A DNA stretch of 64,000 nucleotides, from assembly GCF_001761485.1 (NCBI RefSeq), contig NC_090772.1:620001-684000 (forward strand), written 5' to 3'. Position numbers and translations under genes: made by a program. This DNA is from Yarrowia lipolytica. Its lineage: Eukaryota > Ascomycota > Dipodascomycetes > Dipodascales. The stretch's first letter is position 1. Each line of letters opens with the position of its first letter. This document shows positions 28,679 to 40,259 of this stretch, one piece after another. Under the pieces are notes generated by a model, which was given only the letters and a program-made list of their open reading frames with translations, searched no databases and was not told the origin of the DNA.

Positions 28679-30839
28679 CGGGTAGTGATGTTGGAGAGTA
28701 GTCCATCTCGTACACGAGTAATGTGGGTGGTGTCGGTAGGGTAAGTTTGAGGAGGAGCGCTAGAACGAGGTGTGGTCACGCGACAGGGAAACTGGAACTC
28801 CACAGCCCCATTTTTGGTGACGTAAAATAAATTGGTAAAAAGATTGGAGATATTCGATGGATATTCCGCCAGTTGTCGACCTCACTCATTTCTCTCGGTA
28901 AGGAGTATATTGAACTTTATTTTTCCATGTATAGCGGGGAGAGTGCGGAAAGTGGGAAAGTGGTGTTGAACCGTGTATTGTCGTGTAATTTTCATTTTGA
29001 ATCGCTTCATTGATGTTAATATTGGTTGCTTCACATTTCCCATTCCCTGATTCCGTCAATATTCCGACTTCCACATTTTATCCTTCATTTTGAATTTCAT
29101 TTGCTCGGTTAAAATTCAAAAAACGACTTTGACACTCCATCGACATAATTTATCAGGGGATGAAAGAGCGGATGGGTGGATTTGTAGTCATCTAGAGACT
29201 CTTAAAGGTTTCTTAGTGAATCGATTCCTCAAATACTTACTTTTCTGCAACGTTAGTTGTATCATCTGAATTAATTCGGATTATTCGGCAATATATTTTC
29301 ATTAAATCGAATTAATTCGAAAAATCCAACCCAAATACAGTACAAATCATTTTGGCATCTAAGAGAAATGGGTGTTCCGAAGCTTTCTGTGGAGGTTGGT
29401 CTCCTCAGGTAATTTGCTTGTGCAACTACTCCAATATATTCCGTCACGTAATTCGACGAAGGGGTATATATTTCTTGTTGTTTCTTGCATAGCATGCGAG
29501 TAGAGGAACTTCTAAGAGGTTCTGTGAGACAAATTTCATCCATAAGACGGACCAAAGCTGATTAATCATGAGATCACGTGGATGTTGAACTTTTACTAGT
29601 ATTATTTATTTCAGAGCCAGGTATTTGTTTTTGTACTTGTACTGAGTCTCTGTTGCCATGCAAAGGAGATGTCTGTCATTTAGCTGTCAGACTGTTGATG
29701 AGTTAAGGGTTTTGTTAAAAAGAATACGCTCTCTGAGTGAAAGTATTTTGGTTGTAACTTCTCTCTCCGTCGTCCTCAGGTTCTTTCTCTAGAGTACTTT
29801 CAGGTATAATTTGAGAAATCATGTCAGATCTGCGGTTGATTCTAGTCAGGATACGAGCGCTGAAGTGTTCAGATCCACCGATACACTGATGGTTCTAGTG
29901 ATTACTGGGTTCTGCTTCTTCTAATGACAACTGGAGAGAGCAGTCTGTAGATTACATAATGTTCAACACACAGCTGATTTTAATGAGATTAGGACTCATT
30001 CAGATGACCAATAACTGGTCCTGTATCTATACAACTAACCCCTTCCTTGGCCCTAGTCAAATCGTCCCACAATGTGGACCTAGAGATTGTCAGGCAGTAC
30101 GAGTACGATAGTCAAGAGGTGGTGAATGGGTCTTGCGCAGGTTGATTAGTAACATCCATTCGCCTGTAATTTCAACAAGGAAGTCGCAGGAAATGTCACA
30201 GTAACACCAGCTCTTATAGAGAGCTCGGATTGAGCTCAGCAAGCCGGTCTACTATACTATAGTTGTGAAGAACACCTCTGATCACCATGACAAAAGAGAT
30301 GACTGTGACTTTCACCAAAAGGAGACGACAACTTCTACCAACAAGAGCACAAGCTACCTGTAGGTACATTCCAGTAACCAGATAGTCAAATGCCCTCCTC
30401 GTGATCCAGAACACTAGAACAAGGACCTCTCAGACTCACACATACTTGCACCCATGGGAAACTCTCCAACTGCAAGTTCATACAATTTTGAAGTCAAGAG
30501 ACCCTCCATTAACATCACGGTCAGATTTTTTTACATCCCAGGGGTGATTCAGTCTGAATCTCTACAACTATCTCCCCTATGATGCCAACCTGGATTGCAA
30601 CCCAGATGAACAGAGTTTTTAGTGGTGGTGGGAAAAAAATCACACAGTACAAGTAGACAGAAGGAGATTGATATTGCTGACAATTGGTACACGTGCAAGT
30701 AGATAATAATTGCAATACTACAAGTGGAATACTCGTTACTTGTAGCTCATTCTCTACAGGCTGCTTGCAACAGTTGTCTCGCTGTGTTGTCGCTCATGCT
30801 AGATTTACAATAAATTTTTTACACATCCGCTAGAAATGC
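28679..30839. other. Intergenic, 2.2 kb
   Basis: No gene recognised on either strand. It begins with the promoter of the LDB-family gene and ends at the 3' side of RPL34. One CACGTG lies near 29575. Confidence 0.5.
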
Positions 30840-31689
30840 TTATTTGCTGGTCTCCTTGAGAACAGTCTTGACGATCTTCTGCTCCTCGATGAGGAAAGCT
30901 CGAACAACTCGGTCCTTGACACAGTTGGCGCACAGAGAGCCGCCGTAGGCTCGCTGGACGGTCTTGGTGGGTCGAGAAACGGTAGCAAGCTCTCGGGGTC
31001 GCAGGGTGGGGATACCAGCAAGAGCAATGCCGCACTCACCGCACTTGGGTCGGCCGGCAGCCTTCTTGATGTGCAGGTATCGGAGGTTTCCACCGGGAGT
31101 CTTGATGATCTTGACTCGGTTGGATCGGGTGTTGTCTGCGTTAGTTTTAGCTGGGAGAGAGAGATGGCATGCGAACCACACATCTTGAGCTGACCTTCAG
31201 AGAGCACATGAGACCTAGTCGAGTGTGTGAAAGATACCGTCTATCAATATGGTGAATCTCTCGCACGCTCCAAAATGTCTTTCTGACTGATCTCTGTACC
31301 ACCGATTTACGACTTATGTGCTGTCGTAGTGTACGTGTTCAGACTGAGTTGTTTTTTGTCTCGTCTTGTCATAATTCCGCCTTGGCTAAACTGACTTGTG
31401 ACGCAGAACCACAGATACCGACATTAAAACAACCCCCCATCTTGACCACATCATCCTTCTTCCCCCCTTCTATCAGCACATATCATACACAGCACAAATT
31501 TTGCAGTGTCTCTTGTGTATGCCAGCTCCTTCTGTGTAACATGTCCCTCTGTGCCTGGGCCACAGTCGTCTGCCTGGAAGGTCGTAAATCGGATCAAATC
31601 AGAATCAGTCGCTCTCCGCCGCTCACGGCTCGTCCTCGCTCCTCATACATACATCCGTTTCGTCGTCGGTAAGTAACTCGCTGGACCAT
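30840..31689 (-). CDS. RPL34: 60S ribosomal protein eL34, two exons (110 aa)
   Basis: Exon 1 is 31689-31653 (MVQRVTYRRRNG plus one base); exon 2 is 31135-30840. The 517-base intron starts GTATGT and ends CTAACGCAG, with the branch site two to four bases from the 3' end. The joined protein reads RRRNGYNTRSNRVKIIKTPGG and continues through KCGECGIAL and CANCVKDRVVRAF, whose four cysteines form the zinc-binding pairs of eL34. Length fits the family (about 115-121). Ribosomal, large subunit. The donor GTATGT is the S. cerevisiae consensus rather than the GTGAGT seen in the other genes here. Confidence 0.93.
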
Positions 31690-32980
31690 TGTTGCTGTGG
31701 GGTGTCGACGGTTCGTGAGAGTGAAAAGTAATGCACCTGCAAATGTTTGCCGGGCTTGGGACTGAGAGTCTGTGACTGTTGTCCCAATCGGGAAGTAGTC
31801 ATGTGATTTATCCCAACTGGACCTGGGACAAAAAAGTTTATTCCACACAGAGATGTGAGGTAATTAAGATTTTGGAGGTCACGTGAACTTACACTCCGAA
31901 ACTACCATGTCAGTGTTATCTGTATGAGTACAAGATAGACCAAGAGTGGGTTGCATCGGGGCTTTTATTGTTGTTATGTTACACGCAGTGTTCCCTTAGA
32001 ACTATTCAAAACTCTTTCTCGGGAATGAGACGAAGCGATGTTCATTTTAAAAGGAGCTACTTCTCAAGAGATATCCCTGTGGCAGTTTTTATATTTTTTT
32101 GGAAGCAGAAAACATGTCCAGCTCACCGAGAGGATCAGAAACGTTGGCTGTTTTCCTTGTTTCGGTGTGATATTGATGTCGTGATACGGTAATGACACTT
32201 GTTGGTGATGACCAACCCAAACTGTGGTTCCGAAGTGTCATAGGCTGCATCTTGTGAGAGAGTGCAAGAGCTGTGTCAGTATCTCTATGCCCAAGCAGCT
32301 ACAGTTTCTATGAGTCCCATATCCACGTTAACTGCAATCTTGTCATATGGACAATAGTTTGGATCACACACACATGAGCTGTATCGACTTAGTCCGCCTT
32401 TATCGTGAGAGCAATTGCATATCCACACTAGTGATGATTGAAGTCGAATATGGCTCGAGACTATTAAGCCTGTTCCTGCTCAAAATGCTGAATTCGGGTT
32501 GATACAGACTTCCTCAAGAGTAGTCTTTGCGCTGATCAACGAACACACGCTATGTGGATGTCATTTACTTGTTTGTAGGAATGCCTGCAAGAAACTATGC
32601 TGCTGATCTATTGTCAAGATGTTCTCCTACGTCGTATTTCTCACCACAACCCAGACTGATCAAGTCGGTACATGACATACTCTCACTCTCTCTGATGTGA
32701 ATGTCTCTATCGACTAAACTGCCATAGACAAACTACGATACAACTCTACTTCTACAAGCACTCATGCTACTTTTCTTTCTACCCCAAACCTCCTGCCGGA
32801 TCATTCAGATAATCAATAGTACTATATACAATTAGTGACTTGTTTCAGACACATGTTGGGCTGGTTGTTGGAGGAAAATTAAGAAGAAACGCTCAATACT
32901 ATCTAATCTGACATCTCAAACGCTCGCAAATGCCGGATCGAGCCGATAGTTGGTTGTTGTGCGCTCACCATTCGGTCTTC
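31690..32980. other. Intergenic: RPL34 promoter and PET117 downstream flank
   Basis: About 1.3 kb without a recognisable gene. CACGTGA occurs near 31880. Confidence 0.5.
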
Positions 32981-33283
32981 TTAGCTCTTAGACAACGGCT
33001 GCACCTTCTCGTACTGCTCCTTCAGCTTGAGCTGCATATCGTGCTCTGCGAGCAACTCCTTTCGCACCTTTTCCTTACGCAGAAACTCGGCCTTTTCGTC
33101 GTCGTTCATGGCGTCAAACCGTCGCTGCTTGTCCTCTCGGTGCTGCTTGACTCGCTCCATGTCGTTAATAGGGCCCTGTCGGAGAGCCTCCTGGGCCCAC
33201 CTCTGGTCGAAATGCACATATGTAATGGTGCCGATGGTGAGAGCCGACGTGATTCCAAACGTGAGTTTTGCTGCTCGAGACAT
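32981..33283 (-). CDS. PET117: PET117-like cytochrome c oxidase assembly factor (100 aa)
   Basis: Starts MSRAAKLTFGITSALTIGTI, with a membrane segment at about residues 7-24, then VHFDQRWAQEALRQGPINDMERVKQHREDK and a highly charged coiled tail. This matches the Pet117 layout: mitochondrial inner-membrane anchor, the GPI-D-ERV block and a basic helix. In yeast Pet117 couples heme a synthesis (Cox15 oligomerisation) with oxidase assembly. The frame is open further upstream, but the ATG at 33283 begins the conserved part and gives the usual length (about 100). Confidence 0.85.
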   Translation of the reverse strand: MSRAAKLTFGITSALTIGTITYVHFDQRWAQEALRQGPINDMERVKQHREDKQRRFDAMNDDEKAEFLRKEKVRKELLAEHDMQLKLKEQYEKVQPLSKS

Positions 33284-34893
33284 GGAGGTAGTAGTTGTGT
33301 GGTAAAGACCGTGTGAGTGTGTAGTCTGGAGAGTGTGTGATGATGGTAAAAGAGGTGTGGCGAGGTGCGTCAAACATGCATAAACCTTAGCCACAGTGGC
33401 GCCATAACGGATATAGAGCAAGTCCCAAGCGAACAGAATTGTAACCTCTGTGATCGAGTTGCTAGGTAGATGGTACAATCGGTATATTCCTGGCGTTTGT
33501 GTCACTCATTTGGTTCTCAAATAGTTTCCAAATCTCATTTCTACATCTCGTTTTACCATCCACCAGGTCTTGTCCTCCCAATGTGCACCACTCACCACTT
33601 GCTTCGATATCGCAGGTTCGATTCTGGACCCTCGCACTAATTCAAAGTTCAACCTCGCAGGTTCGATCTTCACGGTTAATATTTAATAGTATAAGGTTGT
33701 CGAACATGAGGTAAGTCCGGTGAACGGGCGTCATACTGTCCGGCTGGTGGTAATATTTGAGAAATAAGTTGTCTGCGTTATCCGTCATACCGAGAGGAAC
33801 ATCATGGTATAATTTTTAATCGTCTCCCTCGCCTATTGATCAAAGTACCCCTGTTTAGGTCCCTTTCGCCTCAATGGACCGCACACATTCTTCCGTCGTA
33901 CCAACCATCCATTTAATCACGTGATCGCGTCCATTCCCCGGTCCCAACCCCTCCGAATCCACACCTCCTTTTCTTGCTTTCGATTACGTTCCTGTGTCTA
34001 TTTTAGTTAAGATTCCAACGGTGGGGAGTTTATTTGGGGCTGTTGAGGACGCTTCGGTTCGTGGTACAGTCGCCATTTTTGCAATCTGAGCTGTTCATTC
34101 CACTCCTTTTGTTCTCCTCTTCATTTTGGTATCTTTAAAATTCCCTTTGTTCTTCATCCAACTTTTCCATTCCCACTTCAGCCAATCACAGCCCTGCAAA
34201 GAACATGTGTTTCCTCCAACATCTCTCAGCATCATCCAGCACGACCAAAAGTGAGAGATATACGTGTGACCGCGAATCCATTTTCGGGCCTCCAGTCTTT
34301 GATTCAGTTTGTGTGAAAACCCCGATGACGTAATTTTTGCCGCCAGCAAGAGGGGACCCGAGTTACAAGTGGTGAATGTACGTACCGGCAGATACAAGTT
34401 CAAGGTGTAGTAAACATGCCAGATAAAATGGGTGGTGGTTGCACGAGCTCAGGTACATAGAGAGCAATGGGGTGAGCAATAGAGGAAAAGTGTCCACCTG
34501 TAGCCGCTCCCACGTTTACATACATACAGATAATTATCATTTAGTAACGTCGTCGTGTGCATAGGGCGTGTACTTTTCGGTTATTTAGTATACTCGTATG
34601 TACATACTGTAAGTCGACATGGTGGAGTGTGTATGGAGAAGTAATAGCGGGGGAACGTGATGACACAAAAGGGAAAAGCAGCTTATATAATTACGGCATC
34701 CACTCCCGCCTCTTTTTCTTCCCTCTCTCGCCGTTCCGCCTTGCACCTCCTCCTTGTGTGTGTCTCCACAGCTCCACTTGCACCCGTGCAGCAGCTCCCA
34801 GCGATGCACACGGGTCTGCACTCCCAATGCGCTGCCTCTCTTACGTACACCAGCACATAGGTACACACCACCTCGACGACAACAACACCAAAC
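33284..34893. other. Intergenic between PET117 and the cyclin gene
   Basis: About 1.6 kb of divergent promoter DNA. A 13-base direct repeat resembling a tRNA box B lies at 33610-33622 and 33655-33667. CACGTGAT occurs near 33919. No gene recognised. Confidence 0.5.
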
Positions 34894-36756
34894 ATGTCAG
34901 ACGTGGAAATGGTCGAGGGCCAGGGGTACTCGGACTCGGACGAGTCCACGGGATACGACCACGTGCACCCTGCCTCCTACTCGGGCATTGGCATTCCCGC
35001 CCACACACACGACCACGCCCAGGCCCAGGGAGCCACGCCGTCCAACTCGGCGTTTTTTAGCCCCTCCAGCTCCACCCGCCAGACCGGAATGGGCGCTTAC
35101 AACGAGCCCAGCTCGGTGAGCAGCTCGTACAAGAGCGGCGTGGCGTCGAGCGCCTTTGCAGGCTCATTTTCGGCCAACAGCTTCACCAACACAAACACAA
35201 ACACAAACGCCGGCTCGTTCACAAACTCGTTTGCAGCGTCGTCAGGTGGACCGAACGCAAACCCCACGGCGCCGTCAGTTTCTGGAACGGGTGCTTCCGT
35301 GCAGACGGGCTTCTTCCCGTCATCACTCACGTCGTCCATCCAGCAACAACGCACGTCGTCGTACCAGTCGTTTGTGCAGCCCCCTACCGTCCAGGGGTCG
35401 CGGCTGACGTCGTTCGCCACCCAGACGTTCGAGCCGGACCATTCGCCCGAGGGCCAGGCCCACTCGCCCAACATTGACGCGCCGGCCCACTGGCGCTCGT
35501 CGTCGTTCGGCGAGGCCGTCGAGTTCCAGCCGTCGGTGCGTACGTCGAACCTGACATCCAAGCTTGCGGGCAGCAACTCCAATTCTGCCAGCGCTAGCAA
35601 GGCCGGCAGTGCGTCCGGATCCGTGGACAGCACCGTGGCGCCACCGTCGTCTTCGTTCGGCGGCTTTTCGGACTACGGCTCGTCCGACACGGCCGCGGCG
35701 TCGTACAGTGGCTACACCACAGCCCCGTCGTCGCGGCGGGACTCGACCGGCGAGAAGTCGCTGTTTGCACGGCGCAAGCCCTCGTCTGGGCGCATGCAGC
35801 AGATTGATGATGTCAAGGGCAAGGGAGTTGGAGAGGAGGAAGATGAAGATGACCATGACGATAAGAAGGTCAAGGTCGGAGAGGTTTCCGAGCAGGTGGA
35901 GGTAAAGGAGGAGGGTGATGAGGTTGATGTGGTTAAGAAAGAGACTGCTGTTGTTGAGGGCGGTGATAAGACCGAGGCCACTGCTCCTACTGACCCCACT
36001 TCGGGCCCCGAACATGTCATGGACAGTATAGGCAACGTATCTGTGCCCGTGTCCGAAACCGAAGACGATGTGCATCTGGACATTGCCAACTACCCCGTCA
36101 ATGACCTGCTGCTTATGCTCACCGCTCTCCTGCAGAAGATCATTGAGGCCAATGACTCACTCCACCCGCACCACTACCATCACGCGTCTCAGAATTATGT
36201 GTCCAACAAGTTCACCGCCAACGTGCTGGCGTTTCACGGACGAAACATCCCAGCCATCTCGCTGCATTCGTACCTGCTGCGAATCCTCAAGTACTGTCCC
36301 ACTACAAACGAGGTCTTTCTGTCGCTGCTAGTGTACTTTGACCGCATTGCCAAGCGGGCCAATGCCGGCGAATTTACCGGCGCGCATGCTGCTGCGTCTA
36401 ACGACGGCACCAGCAGCACCGCGTCGTCGCTGCTGGCCAAGCAGGTGCCGCCGCCGTCCGACATTCCGGCGACCCAGCTGTTTGTTATGGACAGCTATAA
36501 CATTCACCGGCTCATTATTGCAGGCATCACCGTGAGCTCCAAGTTCTTTTCAGACGTGTTTTACAAGAACTCGCGGTATGCCAAGGTTGGCGGTTTGCCT
36601 GTGGAGGAACTGAATCATTTGGAACTGCAGTTTCTGCTGCTGACCGATTTCCACCTTATGATTCCTCTGGAGGTTCTGCAGCGGTATGGAAATTTGCTGT
36701 TGCGATTTTGGAAACGAGAGGGGGAGGCTGCGAATGAGCAGACCAACAGTTCGTGA
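34894..36756 (+). CDS. PHO80-family cyclin (620 aa)
   Basis: The last 220 residues form a PHO80-type cyclin box: VNDLLLMLTALLQKIIEANDS, FHGRNIPAISLHSYLLRILKYC, VFLSLLVYFDRIAKR, IHRLIIAGITVSSKFFSDVFYKN and LPVEELNHLELQFLLLTDFHLMI. This group partners the Pho85 kinase in phosphate, glycogen and growth control. The first 390 residues are disordered: Ser/Thr-rich with a NTNTNTN run near residue 107 and an acidic stretch around 310-330. Within the cyclin box a Thr/Ser/Ala loop (about residues 489-515) is inserted between helices. The layout recalls Pcl6/Pcl7 more than the short Pho80, so assignment within the family is open. GC content is high in the N-terminal part. Single exon. Confidence 0.87.
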   Translation: MSDVEMVEGQGYSDSDESTGYDHVHPASYSGIGIPAHTHDHAQAQGATPSNSAFFSPSSSTRQTGMGAYNEPSSVSSSYKSGVASSAFAGSFSANSFTNTNTNTNAGSFTNSFAASSGGPNANPTAPSVSGTGASVQTGFFPSSLTSSIQQQRTSSYQSFVQPPTVQGSRLTSFATQTFEPDHSPEGQAHSPNIDAPAHWRSSSFGEAVEFQPSVRTSNLTSKLAGSNSNSASASKAGSASGSVDSTVAPPSSSFGGFSDYGSSDTAAASYSGYTTAPSSRRDSTGEKSLFARRKPSSGRMQQIDDVKGKGVGEEEDEDDHDDKKVKVGEVSEQVEVKEEGDEVDVVKKETAVVEGGDKTEATAPTDPTSGPEHVMDSIGNVSVPVSETEDDVHLDIANYPVNDLLLMLTALLQKIIEANDSLHPHHYHHASQNYVSNKFTANVLAFHGRNIPAISLHSYLLRILKYCPTTNEVFLSLLVYFDRIAKRANAGEFTGAHAAASNDGTSSTASSLLAKQVPPPSDIPATQLFVMDSYNIHRLIIAGITVSSKFFSDVFYKNSRYAKVGGLPVEELNHLELQFLLLTDFHLMIPLEVLQRYGNLLLRFWKREGEAANEQTNSS

Positions 36757-38161
36757 GCGTCGAATCATGAGCGCGCGAATCAATAGGTGAGGTGACGGTG
36801 CATGAGCCAGCTTGTGAGCGGAACGCATGAACTTACCGGTGCAGCGTCAGTTGGTAGAAGTTAGGGTCAACGGATTGGACGCTCTTCACTTGCTTCGCTC
36901 ATGAACTCATACAATTCATCACAGGACCCAGTCCATGGCGGCAGCCGTCTACAACAGCTGCCTCTTATTTATATAGATCATTAATGGTATCGTTATAGAT
37001 GTTAGATGGTAGGGGTGTGCTAATATTGAAGGCGAGAAGCCGAAGAGCAGCAGGGTAGGTTTCAACCTGTCGTGAGAGGTATAAATCTCTTCTGTTTGTA
37101 GCTAGTCCCCGATAACTTGAGATGTGGTTTCTGCCAGCCAGACACCATCTGAGAACATTCAGGAACACTAACACTCTGGATACAGTACGATACTAGGTAC
37201 AGTTACAAGTACTTGTATATAGGTTGAGTCTCTTGTATCAGTAGCTTGTGATATAGTCCAGGATCTCAAATATTGTCATGATCTACAGAATCTCGTTCGA
37301 GGAAGATACTGTAGTCACCAGCTCGAAATGTGAAAAGAGTGGTACAGTATGTACAGTATGTGCATACCTGTTTGAGTGTACCAGTGACCTCATTTGGCAA
37401 ACTTGACTGCAGAGTCTGGGAGTATCTTTCGATCGACCAGTGGGGGTTCGAATCCTAGTCATCCGGGCACGGTTATAAGGCTGGAGTCGTGTTGGATAGT
37501 GTTCCGTTTGTTCCGTTGTTTCAGAGAAGACGGAACACTCTGGATACAGTTGATGTACAAGTAGTGGAACACTAAACAGATGTACAAACAATTTCATGTC
37601 TTGCGAGCTACGAGTACCGGGAATACTGAAGACGTTACCTGAACGATTATTCAAGCATCAAACTTGTTACTTACCACGTGATCTCGGGGATACCCCCACC
37701 TGTGTCTTTTCACGTGATCTTGTCGTCTGTTCCTTCCCTCTCCAATGTCTCACTGTTAGGTTTGATAATGCACGATAGGCTGCGGCTATGCACAACACCC
37801 TCTTGGTAGACAATGTTAGCGAGAGACCTCGGCAACTTTATCGTCGAGTAGATCGATGAGGGTCTAAACTTAGCCTCTGGGGGCCAGTGTTTCCATCGCA
37901 TTGAGATGGTGACAGAAGGGGCAGTGTTTGGCAGGGTGTTTAGGAGACTGGGTTATTTCTTCTACCCAACGCGACTTGATGGATATTGATTGAGAGGTTT
38001 GATCGAGAGCTCCAGGCGATAGTGTGGGGCCTGAGTTTACAAGTACTGGATAGTGCGGGTTGAATAGTAGACGTGGTCGGCAAATCTGTCCCACGTCAGG
38101 TTCAAGTGGGGACGTGCTCTCTGTAGAGGAGGGATGAAATGTGTAGGGGTAAATAGACGGA

Positions 38162-38203
38162 GAGAAAGGGACCGAGAGAAAGGGACCGAGAGAAATGGAC
38201 CAA
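38162..38203. repeat. 14-bp tandem repeat, three copies
   Basis: Unit GAGAAAGGGACCGA, two exact copies and a third with three changes. Confidence 0.9.
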
Positions 38204-38877
38204 GAGGGTGGACAAAGAGAATGTGGACGAGAGGATTCGCAGTTGTCCCATCTTCCAATATGCCATATATCCTCGAATCAGCTCTTTGAACAGACGTGTC
38301 GGAGATATGGTATGTATAGTCCCTATATCTACTACGTGTAGCTCTGTTTGTCTATAGGTAGGGTGACCCGTTGCCCGTCAAATAGCTCATCTGTTTAACA
38401 GCTCGTCTATCTACTTGTAGAGGAGCAAGGTGGTGATCAACCGCATTACCCTTATCCAATAGTCGCAGTCTTACACTCCCTAATCCAACGGCCATTCCCA
38501 TCATACCGAGTTGGTCTGAGTGTGTGATGGAGACGGGCTGGTATCCAGTTTCAGTTTGCGGTCGGGCAGTGTGTTGATGAATACTAGAACAGAAGGTATT
38601 CTTGCAGCAGCTGGAATGGCCATGTCTATGTATCTGAACGAAATCGTGGCATTGTGTTGGTCATTATGTTGGAGGAGTAGCAAGAGGATGTCCACCATGA
38701 GGATGTCCGTCAGGGACAGATATAGCTTGATGTGGTTATGTATTGTGATTGTTAGCATGGTTTCTTGTACCGTGTACTTGATTCTTCTAGCCTCTTGGTT
38801 TCTTGTAATCTCTCTGACCCGAAATAAATAAATAAATAAATGCTTTTTCTTCGTGTTATGTTCACTTATTTTAAAAA

Positions 38878-38946
38878 ATTAAAAATAAAAAATAAAAATA
38901 AAAATAAAAATAAAAAATAAAAATAAAAATAAAAAACTAAAACTAA
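38878..38946. repeat. A-rich microsatellite (AAAAAT/AAAAAAT)
   Basis: About eleven A5-6T units in a row ending in two AAACT-like units. Lies 350 bases left of the telomere-like sequence. Confidence 0.95.
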
Positions 38947-39300
38947 AAAAGAACCATTTTGAAACTTTTTTTAAAAAAAAAACAACGGTTGCCACGACCC
39001 CGGCTTCTCTGGCGATCTTATCATCGCCTTTGCCTGTCTTTCTACGAATAAGTACGGTAGAACCACACACCAGTGTACGAACAGAATCGTAGGATACATC
39101 GGTCTGCGGTAGAATATTGGCATCAAGATTCCATCTCTAAGACCTAACATCAGCCAAAATAGATACTCCGTTGTACAATCTGGATCAGAAGACAATTCCG
39201 ATTTTTTATGTTTTTTATACCCATTACCATGGTTAAATCTGGCTTTAGCGCCAACTATCTGCCTGTAGTACCAGTATGAGTGCAAGTATCGCTACCAACT

Positions 39301-39315
39301 ACCCTGACTAACCCT
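39301..39315 (+). other. Telomeric-repeat-like 15-mer; candidate telomerase RNA template
   Basis: ACCCTGACTAACCCT is the exact complement of 1.5 units of TTAGTCAGGG, the 10-base telomeric repeat reported for Y. lipolytica. A template copying that repeat would read like this on the RNA strand (here +). Only 265 bases separate it from the RPS28 stop on the other strand, which is short for the expected downstream pseudoknot. Alternatives are an interstitial telomeric relic or a telomere-binding-protein site. Confidence 0.35.
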
Positions 39316-39580
39316 ACTACGAACATAAGTGAAGTTGCACATCACTGTTGAGGGTACTACTGTAGTACAAGTACAGTACGCGTACGGCGCTTAAAATAAA
39401 TAAAATAAAAAAAATCGTACATGATGCTCTCGTCTACACTACTCCCGCTCCTTTTGTTTTAACCACACTGTGCGCACGCTCTCTCTACAAATCTCAACAT
39501 GGATACATCAAATTGTACGATTAATACATATGGTTTTTTGGGCGACAAAATGCTTTCTCTTTGTAAAAAGAAGAAACAGC

Positions 39581-40259
39581 TTATCGGAGTCGTCGAGCCT
39601 CACGCTCGGACTCCATGAGACAGAGAATGTCGTTCTCTCGGACGGGGCCCTTGACGTTTCGGACAATAGATCGGGACTCGTCGTCGATGAACTCGACTCG
39701 GACCTGAGTCACTCCTCCTCGAGATCCGGTTCGGCCGAGAACCTTGACGACCTTGGCGAGCTTGACGGGGGCGGCTTTAGCGTTATCCTGTGGTTAGTAT
39801 GAGTTGGGGTTGGTTGTTTGGTCGGTTGTCTGAGTGGACGAGTGGATTGATCTGGACTGCTAGCGAGGAGTCATGTAGATGGTGTGGTTGATGCAGGCGA
39901 GATGTTAGGGGGTCCTGGGTGGTCTTTGCTGTCCTGGCTCATGAATCCAGTCATATGGACATGTCGCCTAGCATGGACCAAACGACTCACGTCGAATACA
40001 CAAAAACAAGTGGCAAAGTCGGAAAATCGAATCTAGGTCTCTGCCACTTCACCGGTCTCTCGACCTTGGTCCCCTCCGTTTGCGCCTTTTCAGTGTCGCT
40101 TTTGTGCGCTTGTGTCGCTTGTGTCGCATATCAAATTTCTCTCTCCATCTGTGCACGTTCAGCGGTCCAAAATACCCGCCACATGTCGTCCGTAGCGTCC
40201 AGAATCGTCGCCCGCAACTCCTCCACCACTTCTTGTGTCGCCACACAATAACTCACCAT
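39581..40259 (-). CDS. RPS28: 40S ribosomal protein eS28, two exons (69 aa)
   Basis: Exon 2 (39787-39581) encodes [20 protein letters not shown] through [18 protein letters not shown] and ends [10 protein letters not shown], the unmistakable eS28 sequence. Exon 1 is the ATG alone (40259-40257): it is followed directly by GTGAGT, and the intron of 469 bases ends TACTAACCACAG. Joining them gives [11 protein letters not shown], the same start as S. cerevisiae Rps28 (MDNKTPVTL). Small-subunit protein near the mRNA exit channel. A first exon of three bases explains why the gene cannot be seen as one open frame from an ATG. Confidence 0.93.

Larger units (their letters stand above)
36757..39580. 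other. Gene-free gap of 2.8 kb with repeats and a telomere-like 15-mer
   Basis: No protein gene recognised. It contains a 14-base triple repeat (38162-38203), an A-rich microsatellite (38878-38946), a box-B-like GGTTCGAATCC at 37445-37455 and the telomere-like sequence at 39301-39315. Its length leaves room for an unannotated RNA gene. Confidence 0.5.
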
